From contig NZ_NNBJ01000013.1 in assembly GCF_002803085.1 (NCBI RefSeq), forward strand, positions 205,074 to 269,073: a stretch of 64,000 nucleotides of DNA, given 5' to 3'. This DNA comes from Streptomyces sp. CB01201 (GTDB lineage: Bacteria > Actinomycetota > Actinomycetes > Streptomycetales > Streptomycetaceae). A program made the translations under genes and the position numbers. The notes beneath the pieces are model-generated. The model had not been told where the DNA came from. It searched no databases and was given only the letters and a program-made list of their open reading frames with translations. Below, in pieces: positions 49,866 to 58,809 of this stretch (position 1 is its first letter; each line of letters starts with the position of its first letter).

Positions 49866-50657
49866 TTACGGCTGGATCTTCCCGTCGTAGATGTCCCGCG
49901 CCTCCGGCAGCCGTACGCCGACCGCCGCCCCGAACCCGTAGAGCAGCGTCGTCGAGGCCACCGCGACGGGCCGCCCCCGATTGACGTAGCTGAACTGCTG
50001 GCGCACCTTGCACAGCCGGCCCGACTCGTCGAAGTACGCGTCGAACGGCACCACGGCTGTGGAGAACCCTTTCGCCACCTGCCCGGGCAGCGCCGCGCTC
50101 CCCCGGTAGTGGCGCACCTTCACCCCCGCAAGGCTCTCCTCGCCGACGTACGTCACGTCCCGCGCGCCGCGCAGCAGTTCGGCGGCCGTGTACGGGTCGG
50201 TGGCGCCGCCCGTGACCAGGTTGCCGTCGGCGAGCGCCGCCGTGTCGACCCGTACCCATTTGTCCGCGGGCACCCCGGCTCCCCGGTTCTTCATGTAGAG
50301 CGCGCCCGGCGCGAGGACCTCGGTGATCGGGTGCTGTTCCGCCGCGCCCTTGACGTCCTTGGGCAGCATCACCGTCAACTGCCCGGTCCGGTGCCGGAAG
50401 TCGTAGGTGCCCTCGCCGCGGATGGTGACCCGGGTGCCCCCGGTGGCCATCTCCAGCGAGGTGGTGGCCTGTGAACTGCCCGCCGCCACCAGGCGGTCGG
50501 CCGCCGAGCGCACCAGCGCGGCCGGATCGGGTGCGGGCCCGCTCGCCATCTCCGCGGTGCTCCCACCGCAGCCGCCCGCCGCCGCGATCACACCGCCCAC
50601 CAGCGCGGCGGTCACGATCGCACCCGCTCGCCCGGCTCCGTGCCGTTGCACCACCAT
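49866..50657 (-). CDS. secreted lipoprotein of LppX/LprG-like type
   Basis: 263 residues from the ATG at 50657. Signal peptide (VVQRHGAGRAGAIVTAALVGGVIAAAGGC) ends in AGGC with Cys30 as the lipid attachment site, not a canonical lipobox because Leu at -3 is Ala. The mature part (TSLEMATGGTRVTIRGEGTYDFRHRTGQLTVML..., ITEVLAPGALYMKNRGAG, KWVRVD, VKVRHYRGS) resembles half-barrel lipid-carrier lipoproteins such as LprG or Streptomyces homologues. Function unknown. Divergent from a small protein. Confidence 0.8.
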   Translation of the reverse strand: MVVQRHGAGRAGAIVTAALVGGVIAAAGGCGGSTAEMASGPAPDPAALVRSAADRLVAAGSSQATTSLEMATGGTRVTIRGEGTYDFRHRTGQLTVMLPKDVKGAAEQHPITEVLAPGALYMKNRGAGVPADKWVRVDTAALADGNLVTGGATDPYTAAELLRGARDVTYVGEESLAGVKVRHYRGSAALPGQVAKGFSTAVVPFDAYFDESGRLCKVRQQFSYVNRGRPVAVASTTLLYGFGAAVGVRLPEARDIYDGKIQP

Positions 50658-50745
50658 CGTCGCCGAACCCCCAACGCCCTTGGCATAGCCCGCACTCCTA
50701 ACGACCGCGGTACGGCCGCCGTCACGCCCGCAGTACGGTGGTGAG

Positions 50746-50898
50746 GTGCCCCACCAGACCACCATCACGGAACGCGGCAGCTTCGCAGTGGCCCGCTGCT
50801 CCTGCGGCTGGACGGGCCCGGCCCGCCGGAGCCGCGACCGAGCCCGCACGGACGCCGAGTCCCACCACTCCCCGAACCCGACCCCGTCCGCCGGCTGA
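50746..50898 (+). CDS. 50-residue Cys-Cys-Trp small protein
   Basis: GTG start at 50746 reading PHQTTITERGSFAVARCSCGWTGPARRSRDRARTDAESHH. The CxCGWxGPARRSRDxAR core recurs in short Streptomyces proteins and could bind a metal with two Cys and the His pair. Too short for usual gene calling. The ribosome site (GGTGGTGA) is weak. It is followed by a Tat-lipoprotein oxidase gene 98 bases on. Confidence 0.6.
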   Translation: MPHQTTITERGSFAVARCSCGWTGPARRSRDRARTDAESHHSPNPTPSAG

Positions 50899-50996
50899 GC
50901 CCGAGGGCCCGAGGGCCGGACCGCTTCCCCCCGTTCGGGAAGGGGCGGCACGGGGAAGGAGCCAGCCCAGCGCCCCACACGCCCCCGGGAGCCCCC

Positions 50997-52574
50997 ATGC
51001 GCCGCCGCACCCTCCTCACCGCCGCCACCGGCACCGCCGCCCTCGCCGCCGCCGGCTGCGGCAGCACCGCGCACCCGGCCCCCGCGCCGACCGGCACGGC
51101 CACACCGCCGCCCACCGGCACCGCGAGCCGCACCCCCGCACCGAGCGCCTCGGCCCCGGCGGACTGGAACGCGCTGGCGCACTCCCTGGAGGGCAAGCTC
51201 GTCCGTCCCGACGACGCCGACTACGCCGCCGCCCGCCAGCTCTACAACACCCGCTTCGACGACCAGAAACCGGACGCCGTGGCGTACGTGGCGCACGAGG
51301 CCGACGTCCAGGAGTGCCTCGCCTACGCCCGCGCCCACCACGCCCCGATATCCGTCCGCAGCGGCGGCCACGACTACGCCGGCCGGTCCTCGGGGACGGG
51401 CCGCCTGGTCATCGACGTATCGCGGCTGAACAGCGTGTCCGCCGACGGCGGCATCGGCGCGGGCGCCCGCCTCCTCGACGTCTACACCGGACTCGCCGAG
51501 AGCGGTCGCACCATCCCGGGCGGCTCCTGCCCCACGGTCGGCGTCTCGGGCCTGACCCTGGGCGGCGGCCACGGCGTCACGGCCCGCGCCTACGGGCTGG
51601 CCTGCGACAGCCTGACCTCCGTGAGCCTTGTCACCGCCGATGGCCGGAAACTGACGGCGAGCGAGAAGCAGAACCCCGATCTGTTCTGGGCCCTGCGCGG
51701 CGCGGGCAACGGCAACTTCGGCGTGGTCACCGGACTCACCTTCCGTACGCACGAGGCCCCGCAGGGCGTCACCGCCTATCTCACCTGGCCCTGGCGCCAG
51801 GCGCAGGCGGTGATCGAGGCCTGGCAGGAGTGGGGGCCCGACCAGGCCGACGAGATCTGGTCCGCCGCGCATCTGGCGGGCGGCGCCGGCGGCGGCAACC
51901 CGACGCTGACCGTCTCCGCGTTCTCCCTCGGCTCGTACGGCGAGCTGCAGAACGCCCTGGACCGCCTCGCCGACCGGGCGGGCGCCTCCGCCTCCTCGGT
52001 GTCCCTGCACCGCACCGGGTTCCAGGACGCGATGCTGCTCTACGGCGGGTGTGCCACCTTCAGCCAGGCCCAGTGCCACCTGCCCGGCCGGACCCCGGGC
52101 CGCAGCCCGCAGGGCGTCCTCCAGCGCGAGACGTACGCCGCGAAGTCCGACTTCTACACCAAGGCGATACCGACGTCGGGAGTACGCCAACTCCTCACCG
52201 GCGCCGAGCAGTTCACCCGCATCCCGGCCGCCGACAACGGGGGCGCCGGGACGGTCGTGCTCACCGCGCTCGGCGGCGCGATCAACCGGGTCGACCCCGG
52301 CGCCACCGCGTTCGTGCACCGCACCTCACGGGTGCTCGCCCAGTACATCGCCTCGTGGCGGCCCGGCACTTCCGGTGCGACCCAGCAGTCCTGGCTGACG
52401 CGCACGCACGACGCGATGCGCCCGTACGCCTCGGGCGCGGCCTACCAGAACTACCCCGACGCCTCGCTCACCGACTGGCGTACGGCCTACTACGGCTCGG
52501 CTGCGCCGCGCCTGGCCGCACTGAAGAAGCAGTACGACCCGAACCGGCTCTTCGACTTCCCCCAGGCACTGTGA
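50997..52574 (+). CDS. secreted FAD-linked (BBE-type) oxidoreductase
   Basis: 525 residues. Tat-like twin-Arg signal (RRRTLLTAATGTAALAAAGCGS) with lipobox-like AAGC, a Pro/Thr linker, FAD_binding_4 domain and C-terminal BBE domain (AYQNYPDASLTDWR...LKKQYDPNRLFDFPQAL). Bicovalent FAD residues are present: His125 in SVRSGGHDYAGRSS and Cys178 in GGSCPTVGVSGLTLGGGHG. Such enzymes oxidise sugars, alkaloids or polyketide products with O2. Its export with bound FAD explains the Tat signal. No pathway genes are adjacent. Confidence 0.9.
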   Translation: MRRRTLLTAATGTAALAAAGCGSTAHPAPAPTGTATPPPTGTASRTPAPSASAPADWNALAHSLEGKLVRPDDADYAAARQLYNTRFDDQKPDAVAYVAHEADVQECLAYARAHHAPISVRSGGHDYAGRSSGTGRLVIDVSRLNSVSADGGIGAGARLLDVYTGLAESGRTIPGGSCPTVGVSGLTLGGGHGVTARAYGLACDSLTSVSLVTADGRKLTASEKQNPDLFWALRGAGNGNFGVVTGLTFRTHEAPQGVTAYLTWPWRQAQAVIEAWQEWGPDQADEIWSAAHLAGGAGGGNPTLTVSAFSLGSYGELQNALDRLADRAGASASSVSLHRTGFQDAMLLYGGCATFSQAQCHLPGRTPGRSPQGVLQRETYAAKSDFYTKAIPTSGVRQLLTGAEQFTRIPAADNGGAGTVVLTALGGAINRVDPGATAFVHRTSRVLAQYIASWRPGTSGATQQSWLTRTHDAMRPYASGAAYQNYPDASLTDWRTAYYGSAAPRLAALKKQYDPNRLFDFPQAL

Positions 52575-52628
52575 CCGGCGGCACGTGGACCGGCCTTCGG
52601 CAGGCACTCCGACGACCGGGCCGGCCCG

Positions 52629-53333
52629 TCAGGCCGCGAGATCGCGCTCCTCGGGGCCGGAGCGCTCGACCGCTCCGCCGGGCGCGGCCGGAACCACCGT
52701 CAGGACCCTGCGCGAATGCACCAGGAGGCCGAGCCGCGGCGAACGCGCCACGGCCGCGACGACCGGGGTGAGCAGCAGCTGGGCGAGCGGGGCGAGCAGC
52801 AGCGTGACCGCCGTGCCGAGCGCGAAGCCGCCGACGACGTCCGTCGGGTAGTGCACGCCCAGGTAGATCCGGCAGAACCCTTCGAGCAGGGCGAGGCCGA
52901 GCGCGATCAGGCCGAACTTCCGGTTGGCGACGAACAGTCCGGCGCCGAGCGCCATGGCGAGGGTGGCGTGGTCGCTGACGAACGAGAAGTCGCTCTTGCC
53001 GCCGACCAGGACATCGAGTCCCTTGTGGTCCAGGAAGGGCCGGGGCCGCTGCACGAAGCCGCGGATCGGGATGTTGACCAGGACGGCGATCCCGGCGGCC
53101 AGCGGCGCCCACACGATCCCGGCGACGGACGCGACCGCCGCCTGCCGGTCCGCCGCGCGCCGCACGCTCCACCAGCACCACAGCACGACGAGCACGAGGC
53201 CGAGCAGGATCCCGTACTCCCCGACGAAGGCCATGGTCCGGTCGAGCCAGGAGGGGGCGTCCTTGGCGAGTCCGTTGATGTCGTAGAGCAGGCTGACATC
53301 GGGATTCGCTCCGTCGAATGCGAGTCCAGCCAT
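52629..53333 (-). CDS. PAP2-family membrane phosphatase
   Basis: 234 residues from the ATG at 53333. Six TM helices with PAP2 catalytic motifs: KxxxxxxRP as IRGFVQRPRPFLDHKG, the second as FSFVSDHATLAMALGAG (SDH as in BcrC-type enzymes) and the third as CRIYLGVHYPTDVVGG, whose His is the nucleophile. Likely an undecaprenyl-pyrophosphate or lipid phosphatase facing outside. C-terminal 30 residues are basic. A bacitracin-resistance role is possible. Confidence 0.9.
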   Translation of the reverse strand: MAGLAFDGANPDVSLLYDINGLAKDAPSWLDRTMAFVGEYGILLGLVLVVLWCWWSVRRAADRQAAVASVAGIVWAPLAAGIAVLVNIPIRGFVQRPRPFLDHKGLDVLVGGKSDFSFVSDHATLAMALGAGLFVANRKFGLIALGLALLEGFCRIYLGVHYPTDVVGGFALGTAVTLLLAPLAQLLLTPVVAAVARSPRLGLLVHSRRVLTVVPAAPGGAVERSGPEERDLAA

Positions 53334-53390
53334 GCTGCGGCCCCTTGCCTTGATCCGTCCTGCTACCAACCCCCGTGGTCAGTACGTACA

Positions 53391-53498
53391 TCAGTCACTG
53401 TCCAGGGAACGCCTTCCACGGCGGCCGCGTTCCACTCTCCACTGAATGATCACCTCGACGTTATCGAAGAGAGACGAATAGCCCCAGCTCAGGGCCAT
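53391..53498 (-). CDS. possible 35-residue peptide
   Basis: MALSWGYSSLFDNVEVIIQW followed by a basic end. It has a globular, non-Pro/Gly composition unlike shadow frames, but third-position GC is only about 65 percent and no good ribosome site is seen. Lies between the PAP2 gene and the transglycosylase gene. Listed as a candidate only. Confidence 0.22.
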   Translation of the reverse strand: MALSWGYSSLFDNVEVIIQWRVERGRRGRRSLDSD

Positions 53499-53535
53499 GG
53501 CTTCACGGAGAGTTCCAGCCACCGAAGGGCCTTGT

Positions 53536-54543
53536 TCAGGACCCCGGTTGGGGCGTGGGCAGCGCCGCCGCGCCGTCCTTGGTGACCCGGGTCGCGCCGA
53601 AGTAGTCGGGTGCGTCGATCTTGTCGAAGCGGATGACGGCACCGGTGTACGGGGCGTTGATCATGTACCCGCCGCCCACGTAGAGCCCCACGTGATGGAT
53701 GGCCCGCGAATTGCCGAGGTCGGTCGAGAAGAACACCAGGTCACCGGGGAGCAGCTCGTTGCGGGCGGGGTGCGGGCCGGCGTTGTACTGGTCGTTGGCG
53801 ACGCGCGGCAGCGTGATCCCGACGCTCTGGTACGCGGCCTGCGTAAGCCCCGAGCAGTCGAAACGCCCCCCTTGCTCGGGCGTCCCCTCCCCGCCCCAGA
53901 GGTAGGGCGTGCCGAGCTTCTGCTGTGCGTAGTAGATCGCCCCGGCCGCCTGCTGCGAGGGCTGCACCCGGCCGACGGGCGCGGCGAAGCTCTTCTCCAG
54001 GGAACGGATGGTCTTCACATAGCCCTGGGTCTCCTTGTACGGCGGAACACCCTGGTACTTGATGACCGCGTACGCGCCCGCGTTGTACGCCGCCAGCATG
54101 TTGTCGCTCGCGTCGCCGGGTACGTCCTTGACGTATTTGGCCAATTCGCAGTCATAGGACGCCGCTGACGGAATGGCATCGGCCGGGTCCCAGATGTCCC
54201 GTTTGCCGTCGCCGTTGCCGTCGATGCCGTGGCTCGCCCAGGTGGCGGGCATGAACTGGGCGATGCCCTGCGCGTTGACCGGGCTGACCGCGGTCGTCTT
54301 CCAGCCGCTCTCCGAGTAGAGCTGGGCGGCGAGCATCGCCGGGTTGAGGCTGGGGCAGTAGTCGCCCCACTTCTGCACGAGCGGCTGGTAGAGCGCGGGC
54401 ACGGCTCCCTTGGCGAGGCCGATGGCACCGCCCGCCCGGGAAGCGAGCCCGGCGGCGGCCGAGTACGTACCGACGACGAGCAGCGCGACGAAGCTCAGGC
54501 ACACCCCGAACCCGATCCCGCCGACCACCCAGACTCTGCGCAC
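53536..54543 (-). CDS. bifunctional lytic transglycosylase-NlpC/P60 protein
   Basis: 335 residues. N-terminal TM anchor (VGGIGFGVCLSFVALLVVGTYSAAAGLA), a transglycosylase (SLT) domain with Glu78 (LYSESGWKTTAVSPVNAQGIAQFMPATWASHGIDGNGDG...), a linker, then NlpC/P60 with Cys230 (RFDCSGL), His284 (AIHHVGLYVG) and Asn296. This is the architecture of VirB1/CwlT-type wall hydrolases in Gram-positive conjugation systems, which cut both glycan and peptide. It lies next to a T4SS-like locus and is probably its wall-opening enzyme, though transcribed divergently with the protease gene between. Confidence 0.92.
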   Translation of the reverse strand: MRRVWVVGGIGFGVCLSFVALLVVGTYSAAAGLASRAGGAIGLAKGAVPALYQPLVQKWGDYCPSLNPAMLAAQLYSESGWKTTAVSPVNAQGIAQFMPATWASHGIDGNGDGKRDIWDPADAIPSAASYDCELAKYVKDVPGDASDNMLAAYNAGAYAVIKYQGVPPYKETQGYVKTIRSLEKSFAAPVGRVQPSQQAAGAIYYAQQKLGTPYLWGGEGTPEQGGRFDCSGLTQAAYQSVGITLPRVANDQYNAGPHPARNELLPGDLVFFSTDLGNSRAIHHVGLYVGGGYMINAPYTGAVIRFDKIDAPDYFGATRVTKDGAAALPTPQPGS

Positions 54544-54744
54544 CCCTCAACCCTCCCCCATCGAGGCGCGGTTCACCGCCACTTCGCCCGCACTCGTGTC
54601 GGACCCTCGCTCATTCGGCCAGGAACCCGAACCGCCACCGCTCCCGTGATCCACTGGCCTCCATATGACGGTACGTCACCGTGCAGGCGCTGCGGGAGTG
54701 TTCGGAAAGGACCGTGACCGACCGTCGCGCAGTCCGCCCCGGTC

Positions 54745-55704
54745 TCAGCTCCAGGGAATCAAGGCGGTGAGCAGCCGCAGGACCTGACCGGTCCACGCCT
54801 CGGGGGCGGACTTGGCGCCGGAGGACGCGGGGGCGGGCTCGGCGGCAGCGGGTGCCTTGGCCGCCGGGGTCGCGGAAGGGGCCGGCGCGGCCGGGGTCGG
54901 GGACGCCGTCGGAGCCGCCGGCTTCGGCGTGCCCGCGGTGTTCGCCAGCTGGTACAGGGACTTGACCTTCGGCCCGAAGACGATGCTGTAGGAGACGTCG
55001 GGGTCGTCCCCGCCGAACTGGTAGCCGCCGATCACCCCCGCCACCGCCCCGCCCTCGACGACCCACGGGCTGCCGCTGGTGCCGCCCGGGAAGTCGGGGC
55101 ACTCGATGCGCTGCTGGGTGTCCCCGTACGCGACGGCCGTGTTCGCGCAGACCTGCGGGACCTCGGTGTCGGACGGGTATCCGGTCAGCGTCGCGGACTC
55201 CCCGGTGGCCCGGCCCGCGAACAGCGGGGCGGCGCCCACCACGTCCTCGATCTGCTTGCCCCCCTGCGAGCCCGGCCCGAGGACCGCGAAGGCGACGTCG
55301 CTGTCCTGGTCGCCGTCCTCGGTCCAGCTGTCCTCCTCGTACACCGACTCCACCGGCCACGTGCCGTAGGGCGCGGAGCCGTCGCGGTAGGCGGGCGCGA
55401 ACACCGCCTTGCCGTCCTCCGACTCGTCCGCGGTCAGACAGTGCGCGGCGGTGACGATGACGTCGTGGCCCGAGCTCTGCACCACCGACGCGGTGCAGTA
55501 GTGCCCGTCGTCCAGGCCCCCCTTGAACAGCGCCCCCACCCGGGCGTTCTCGGCGCTGGCCGGCGCCGTCGTGGTCCGGCCGGCCGCCCCCGCGTCACTG
55601 GCCCCCAGCGCCGGTATGACGAGGAGCACGGCCGCGGCGGACAGCGCGCCGAACCGTCCGCGACCGGTCGCGAATCTCGTCCCGAAGATGCCAGTGCGCT
55701 TCAT
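54745..55704 (-). CDS. secreted trypsin-like serine protease
   Basis: 319 residues from the ATG at 55704. Sec signal (FGALSAAAVLLVIPALGASDAGA), then an S1-type domain with His88 (VTAAHC), Asp136 (DSDVAFAVL) and Ser210 (GGTSGSPW); Cys70-Cys89 would form the usual disulfide at the His loop. The C-terminal 90 residues are a Pro/Ala/Thr linker ending in a hydrophobic segment (VLRLLTALIPWS). Opposite in strand to the T4SS-like operon and sharing its 404-base control gap; in the operon context it may process secreted partners, but that is inferred. Confidence 0.88.
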   Translation of the reverse strand: MKRTGIFGTRFATGRGRFGALSAAAVLLVIPALGASDAGAAGRTTTAPASAENARVGALFKGGLDDGHYCTASVVQSSGHDVIVTAAHCLTADESEDGKAVFAPAYRDGSAPYGTWPVESVYEEDSWTEDGDQDSDVAFAVLGPGSQGGKQIEDVVGAAPLFAGRATGESATLTGYPSDTEVPQVCANTAVAYGDTQQRIECPDFPGGTSGSPWVVEGGAVAGVIGGYQFGGDDPDVSYSIVFGPKVKSLYQLANTAGTPKPAAPTASPTPAAPAPSATPAAKAPAAAEPAPASSGAKSAPEAWTGQVLRLLTALIPWS

Positions 55705-56108
55705 ACGGTGCGTCTCCTGGAGGTCGGCGGGCGTGCTTGCTGACTGCGAACACTCAAACTCTCGCTGCCCCGGCTGAGAGCGACCATGAACCTTTTCTGA
55801 AAAGTTTCTATGAACGGCCCGTCGCTCCGACCTGCGCCGTCGGCCGCCGACACGACAAGCGGCCCAAGGGTGTAACAACGACAGTCATTGCCCGGAGTCA
55901 CCCTGCGTGATACACAGAGTGACCATACGCGTTTTCGCATACAACCGATTCACCGCAGGTCAGGGCGGTTCTACGGGCACATGTGTGCGGGGGCGGGTAA
56001 AGAGAGGCGCCAAGGCGTCCTACTCCGCCGGTTTCATCAGCGAAGATAGAACCTGACCCATGCCATGGGGCAGGGGCATCGAACTACCCGACAGGGGCGG
56101 TGAGTTAC
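55705..56108. promoter_or_regulatory. 404-base divergent control region of the T4SS-like locus
   Basis: AT-richer than its surroundings. A 13-bp palindrome CTTTTC-T-GAAAAG (55792-55804) lies between ATGAAC direct repeats (55786 and 55811). Further on are GTGATACACAGAGTGACC and GCGTTTTCGCATAC (about 55910-55942). A ribosome site GGGGCGGTGAG precedes the first gene. No gene recognised. Confidence 0.45.
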
Positions 56109-56417
56109 ATGTACCTGGCAGCCGGAAAAGGCGACATCACCACCATCATCGGCGGAATCGCCCCCAACTGGGGGCCGTTCGGGACGCTCGGCAACGAGGC
56201 CCGCATCATGGTGGAGGTGGTGATGGCGGTCGCCATCCTCCTCTGCCTCGGCATCGCGGTATGGGGTGCGGCCAAGCAGCGGATCGGAGCGACGGCGCTG
56301 CGCGACACCTTCAGCGCCGAACAGGGCAAGGGCCTGATCGTGGCCGGCCTGACCGGAGTCTTCATCATCGGCTCCCTGGGCACGCTCTTCACCATCGTTT
56401 ACGGGATGGCCGTCTGA
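56109..56417 (+). CDS. small two-TM protein of the T4SS-like operon
   Basis: 102 residues from the ATG at 56109 (GTG at 56100 is possible). A Gly-rich N-terminus (YLAAGKGDITTIIGGIAPNWGPFGTLGNEARI) is followed by TM1 (MVEVVMAVAILLCLGIAVWGAAK), a polar loop with charged residues and TM2 (GLIVAGLTGVFIIGSLGTLFTIVYGM). Two-TM small proteins at the head of T4SS operons are VirB2 pilin- or TcpE-like; this identification rests on place and topology only. Confidence 0.8.
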   Translation: MYLAAGKGDITTIIGGIAPNWGPFGTLGNEARIMVEVVMAVAILLCLGIAVWGAAKQRIGATALRDTFSAEQGKGLIVAGLTGVFIIGSLGTLFTIVYGMAV

Positions 56418-56591
56418 CCTCCCGTCAGGCGTCCTGTCACCCCTCCCGTCCCCCTCACACCATCCGTCCGTCGTGCCCACCGGCAGAGGTTGCGTCTCCC
56501 TGATGTCGAGTCACCACACCGCGCCCGCGCGGCAACCAGCACGGCTACCGTCGTACTACGCGGATTCGTACACGGCCGAGGGGGCGCAGGC

Positions 56592-57455
56592 ATGAGTTTC
56601 GACGACGAGCCGGGCCACGTCGGGGGCGACCCCGGCCGCGGCGACGACCGCTTCAGCACGCTCGGCGGCACCCGGCAGACCCGTACGCGCATGCCGGAGA
56701 CGACCGGCGACGTCTACGGCGGCGCCCGCCGCCCCCAGCGCACCTCGCGCTCACTCGTGATGGTGGTCGGCGTCGTGGTCCTGCTCGTGGCCGCGATCGC
56801 CTTCGCCAACCGGGGCGGCGACGGCTCCGCCACCACCCCCGACACGGCCAAGCCCGGCGCGGCCGAGCCGACGGCGGCGACGGGGACGAAGCCGGTGGGG
56901 GGGAAGCAGGGGGGGATCGCGTCGGGGTTCGCCCACGATGAGCAGGGGGCGCAGTCGGCTGCGGTCAACTATCTGGTGGCCCTCGGCTCCGACGGCATGT
57001 ACAGCACCAGCCGCCGGCACGAGATCGTGAACACGGTGTATGCCCCCGACATCGCCGCGGCCCGGCAAGGAGACCTCGACAAGGTTTACTCCGGGAAGGA
57101 CTTCCTGACCCGCATCGGCCTCAATGCCGACGGTACGGCGCCTTCGGGCCAGACCTTCATTTCCCGGTTCAACCCGGTCGGCGCCAAGGCGGACAAGTTC
57201 GACGGCAACACGGCGAGCGTGTCCGTCTGGTACTCCGCTCTCTTCGGTCTGGCCGGCGAGGGCTCCAAGAACCCGGTCTCCGAGAGCTGGTTCACCAACA
57301 CGTTCCAGCTCAAGTGGACCGGCGGGGACTGGAAGATCACCGACTTCACGCAGAAGGACGGCCCGGCACCCGTCGGCCGTGACCAGGCCGCCGCTCCCGC
57401 CAAGGACATGACCGACGCGGTGGAGCAGTTCGGAGGGTTCACGTATGCCCGGTAA
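56592..57455 (+). CDS. VirB8/TcpC-like single-TM protein
   Basis: 287 residues from the ATG at 56592. Disordered cytoplasmic N-terminus, one TM (RSLVMVVGVVVLLVAAIAFANR, about 57-79), Thr/Pro linker, then an extracytoplasmic domain (about 110-280) with NTF2-like character: QSAAVNYLVALGSDGMYSTSRRHEIVNTVYAPD and SESWFTNTFQLKWTGGDWKITDFTQKDGPAP. Such domains form the scaffold of VirB8/TcpC in conjugation channels. Overlaps the next gene by 11 bases. Confidence 0.78.
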   Translation: MSFDDEPGHVGGDPGRGDDRFSTLGGTRQTRTRMPETTGDVYGGARRPQRTSRSLVMVVGVVVLLVAAIAFANRGGDGSATTPDTAKPGAAEPTAATGTKPVGGKQGGIASGFAHDEQGAQSAAVNYLVALGSDGMYSTSRRHEIVNTVYAPDIAAARQGDLDKVYSGKDFLTRIGLNADGTAPSGQTFISRFNPVGAKADKFDGNTASVSVWYSALFGLAGEGSKNPVSESWFTNTFQLKWTGGDWKITDFTQKDGPAPVGRDQAAAPAKDMTDAVEQFGGFTYAR

Positions 57456-58809
57456 GCCGCATCGCCGCGCCTTTTCCGTCGCCGCCGCGTTCACCGCCGT
57501 ACAGACCGCGGCCATCCTGCTCGCGAGCAGGGCGTACTCCGCGCCCACCCCCACGCCCGGCGGGTCTCCGGGCGCCAGCCCGAGCCCGAGCCCGAGCAAC
57601 AACGCCTGCGACCTCATCCGCGGCCCCGCCCGGGACTACTGCCAATCCGGCGGCAGCAAAAGCAGCACCCCGCCCCCCGGCGACGGCGCCGCCTCCGACC
57701 CCCTGACCTCCCTCGCAAAGGGCTGCGCCGACGCCGCCGCCTGGATCGTCGGCAAGCTCTCCGACGCGGTGAAGTCGACCGCCACCGTCGACTTCACCAA
57801 CCCCAGCTTCCGCACCCAGTACGCCGTCGTCTTCGCCGCCGCCACCTTCCTCACCCTCGTCCTGTGGCTCCTGGCCGTCGCCAAGCGGGCCATCCGCGGG
57901 GTGCCGCTGTCGACGGCGATCTCGGAGGCCGTCGGCTTCCTCTGGCTCACCGTGCTCGCCTCCGCGTTCACCCCGCTGATCCTCTACACCGTCGTATCCG
58001 CGACGGACGCCGTCACCGAGGCCATCGCCAACGCGACCGGCAACCAGTCGGACGTGTTCTTCGGCTCGTTCTCGGCCGCGCTCAAGAAGGGCACGGACAT
58101 CGGCGGCGGCCCGATCATGCTGATCGTCGTCGCCCTCGTCTCGATCCTCGCCGCGGGCGTCCTCTTCCTCGAACTGGTCATCCGCGCGGCCCTGTTGTAC
58201 GTCGGCGCGCTGCTCGGCACGGTCGTGTACGCGGGGCTCGTCGACAAGAACATGTGGGGCCACGTACGCCGCTGGGCGGGCATCATGATCGCCGTGATCA
58301 TGGTGAAACCCGTCATCGTGATCGTGCTCGGGCTCGCCGGAGCGCTCTCCTCCGGCAAGGGACCCGACTCCTTCTCGGCCGTCGTCTCCGGCCTCGCCAT
58401 CATCCTGCTCGCGATCTTCGCCTCGGCGATGATCTACCGCTTCGTGCCCGGCTTCGGCGACGAGATCGCCTCCGCCCGCACCAACCGCAAGCAGGCCACC
58501 GACGGCTCCCAGGCCGCCGCCCTCATCTCCTCGCCCGCAGCCCTCGTCTCGCAGGGCATCAAGACCCACAGCGGCCGTGGCAACCAGGGGGGCGGCGCCA
58601 CCCAGGCCCGCCCCGCCAACCCCATGTCCGGTGGCGTGGCCGCCCACAGCAGCCGGGGCTCCGGCGGCGGAGTCGGCGGCGGAACTGTCCCCTCCGCCGC
58701 ACCTCCGCCGCGCAGCGGCTCCGGCCCGACGTCCGGCACGCCGCACACCCACCGCCGTAATTCCGGCGGCACCGCAGGCAACAAGAACACTGGAGGTGGA
58801 GGGCGTTGA
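57445..58809 (+). CDS. VirB6/TrbL-like polytopic membrane protein
   Basis: 454 residues. Signal peptide (RRAFSVAAAFTAVQTAAILLASRAYSA), an extracytoplasmic Pro/Ser linker with two Cys (ACDLIRGPARDYCQ), then five or six TMs from about residue 110 (VFAAATFLTLVLWLLAVAK, AVGFLWLTVLASAFTPLILYTVV, IMLIVVALVSILAAGVLFLELVIRAALLYVGALLG, IMIAVIMVKPVIVIVLGLAGAL, AVVSGLAIILLAIFASAMIYRFV), and a Gly/Ser/Pro-rich cytoplasmic tail. Topology and position fit the VirB6 inner-membrane channel component. Its stop overlaps the next start (TTGA). Confidence 0.82.
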   Translation: MPGKPHRRAFSVAAAFTAVQTAAILLASRAYSAPTPTPGGSPGASPSPSPSNNACDLIRGPARDYCQSGGSKSSTPPPGDGAASDPLTSLAKGCADAAAWIVGKLSDAVKSTATVDFTNPSFRTQYAVVFAAATFLTLVLWLLAVAKRAIRGVPLSTAISEAVGFLWLTVLASAFTPLILYTVVSATDAVTEAIANATGNQSDVFFGSFSAALKKGTDIGGGPIMLIVVALVSILAAGVLFLELVIRAALLYVGALLGTVVYAGLVDKNMWGHVRRWAGIMIAVIMVKPVIVIVLGLAGALSSGKGPDSFSAVVSGLAIILLAIFASAMIYRFVPGFGDEIASARTNRKQATDGSQAAALISSPAALVSQGIKTHSGRGNQGGGATQARPANPMSGGVAAHSSRGSGGGVGGGTVPSAAPPPRSGSGPTSGTPHTHRRNSGGTAGNKNTGGGGR

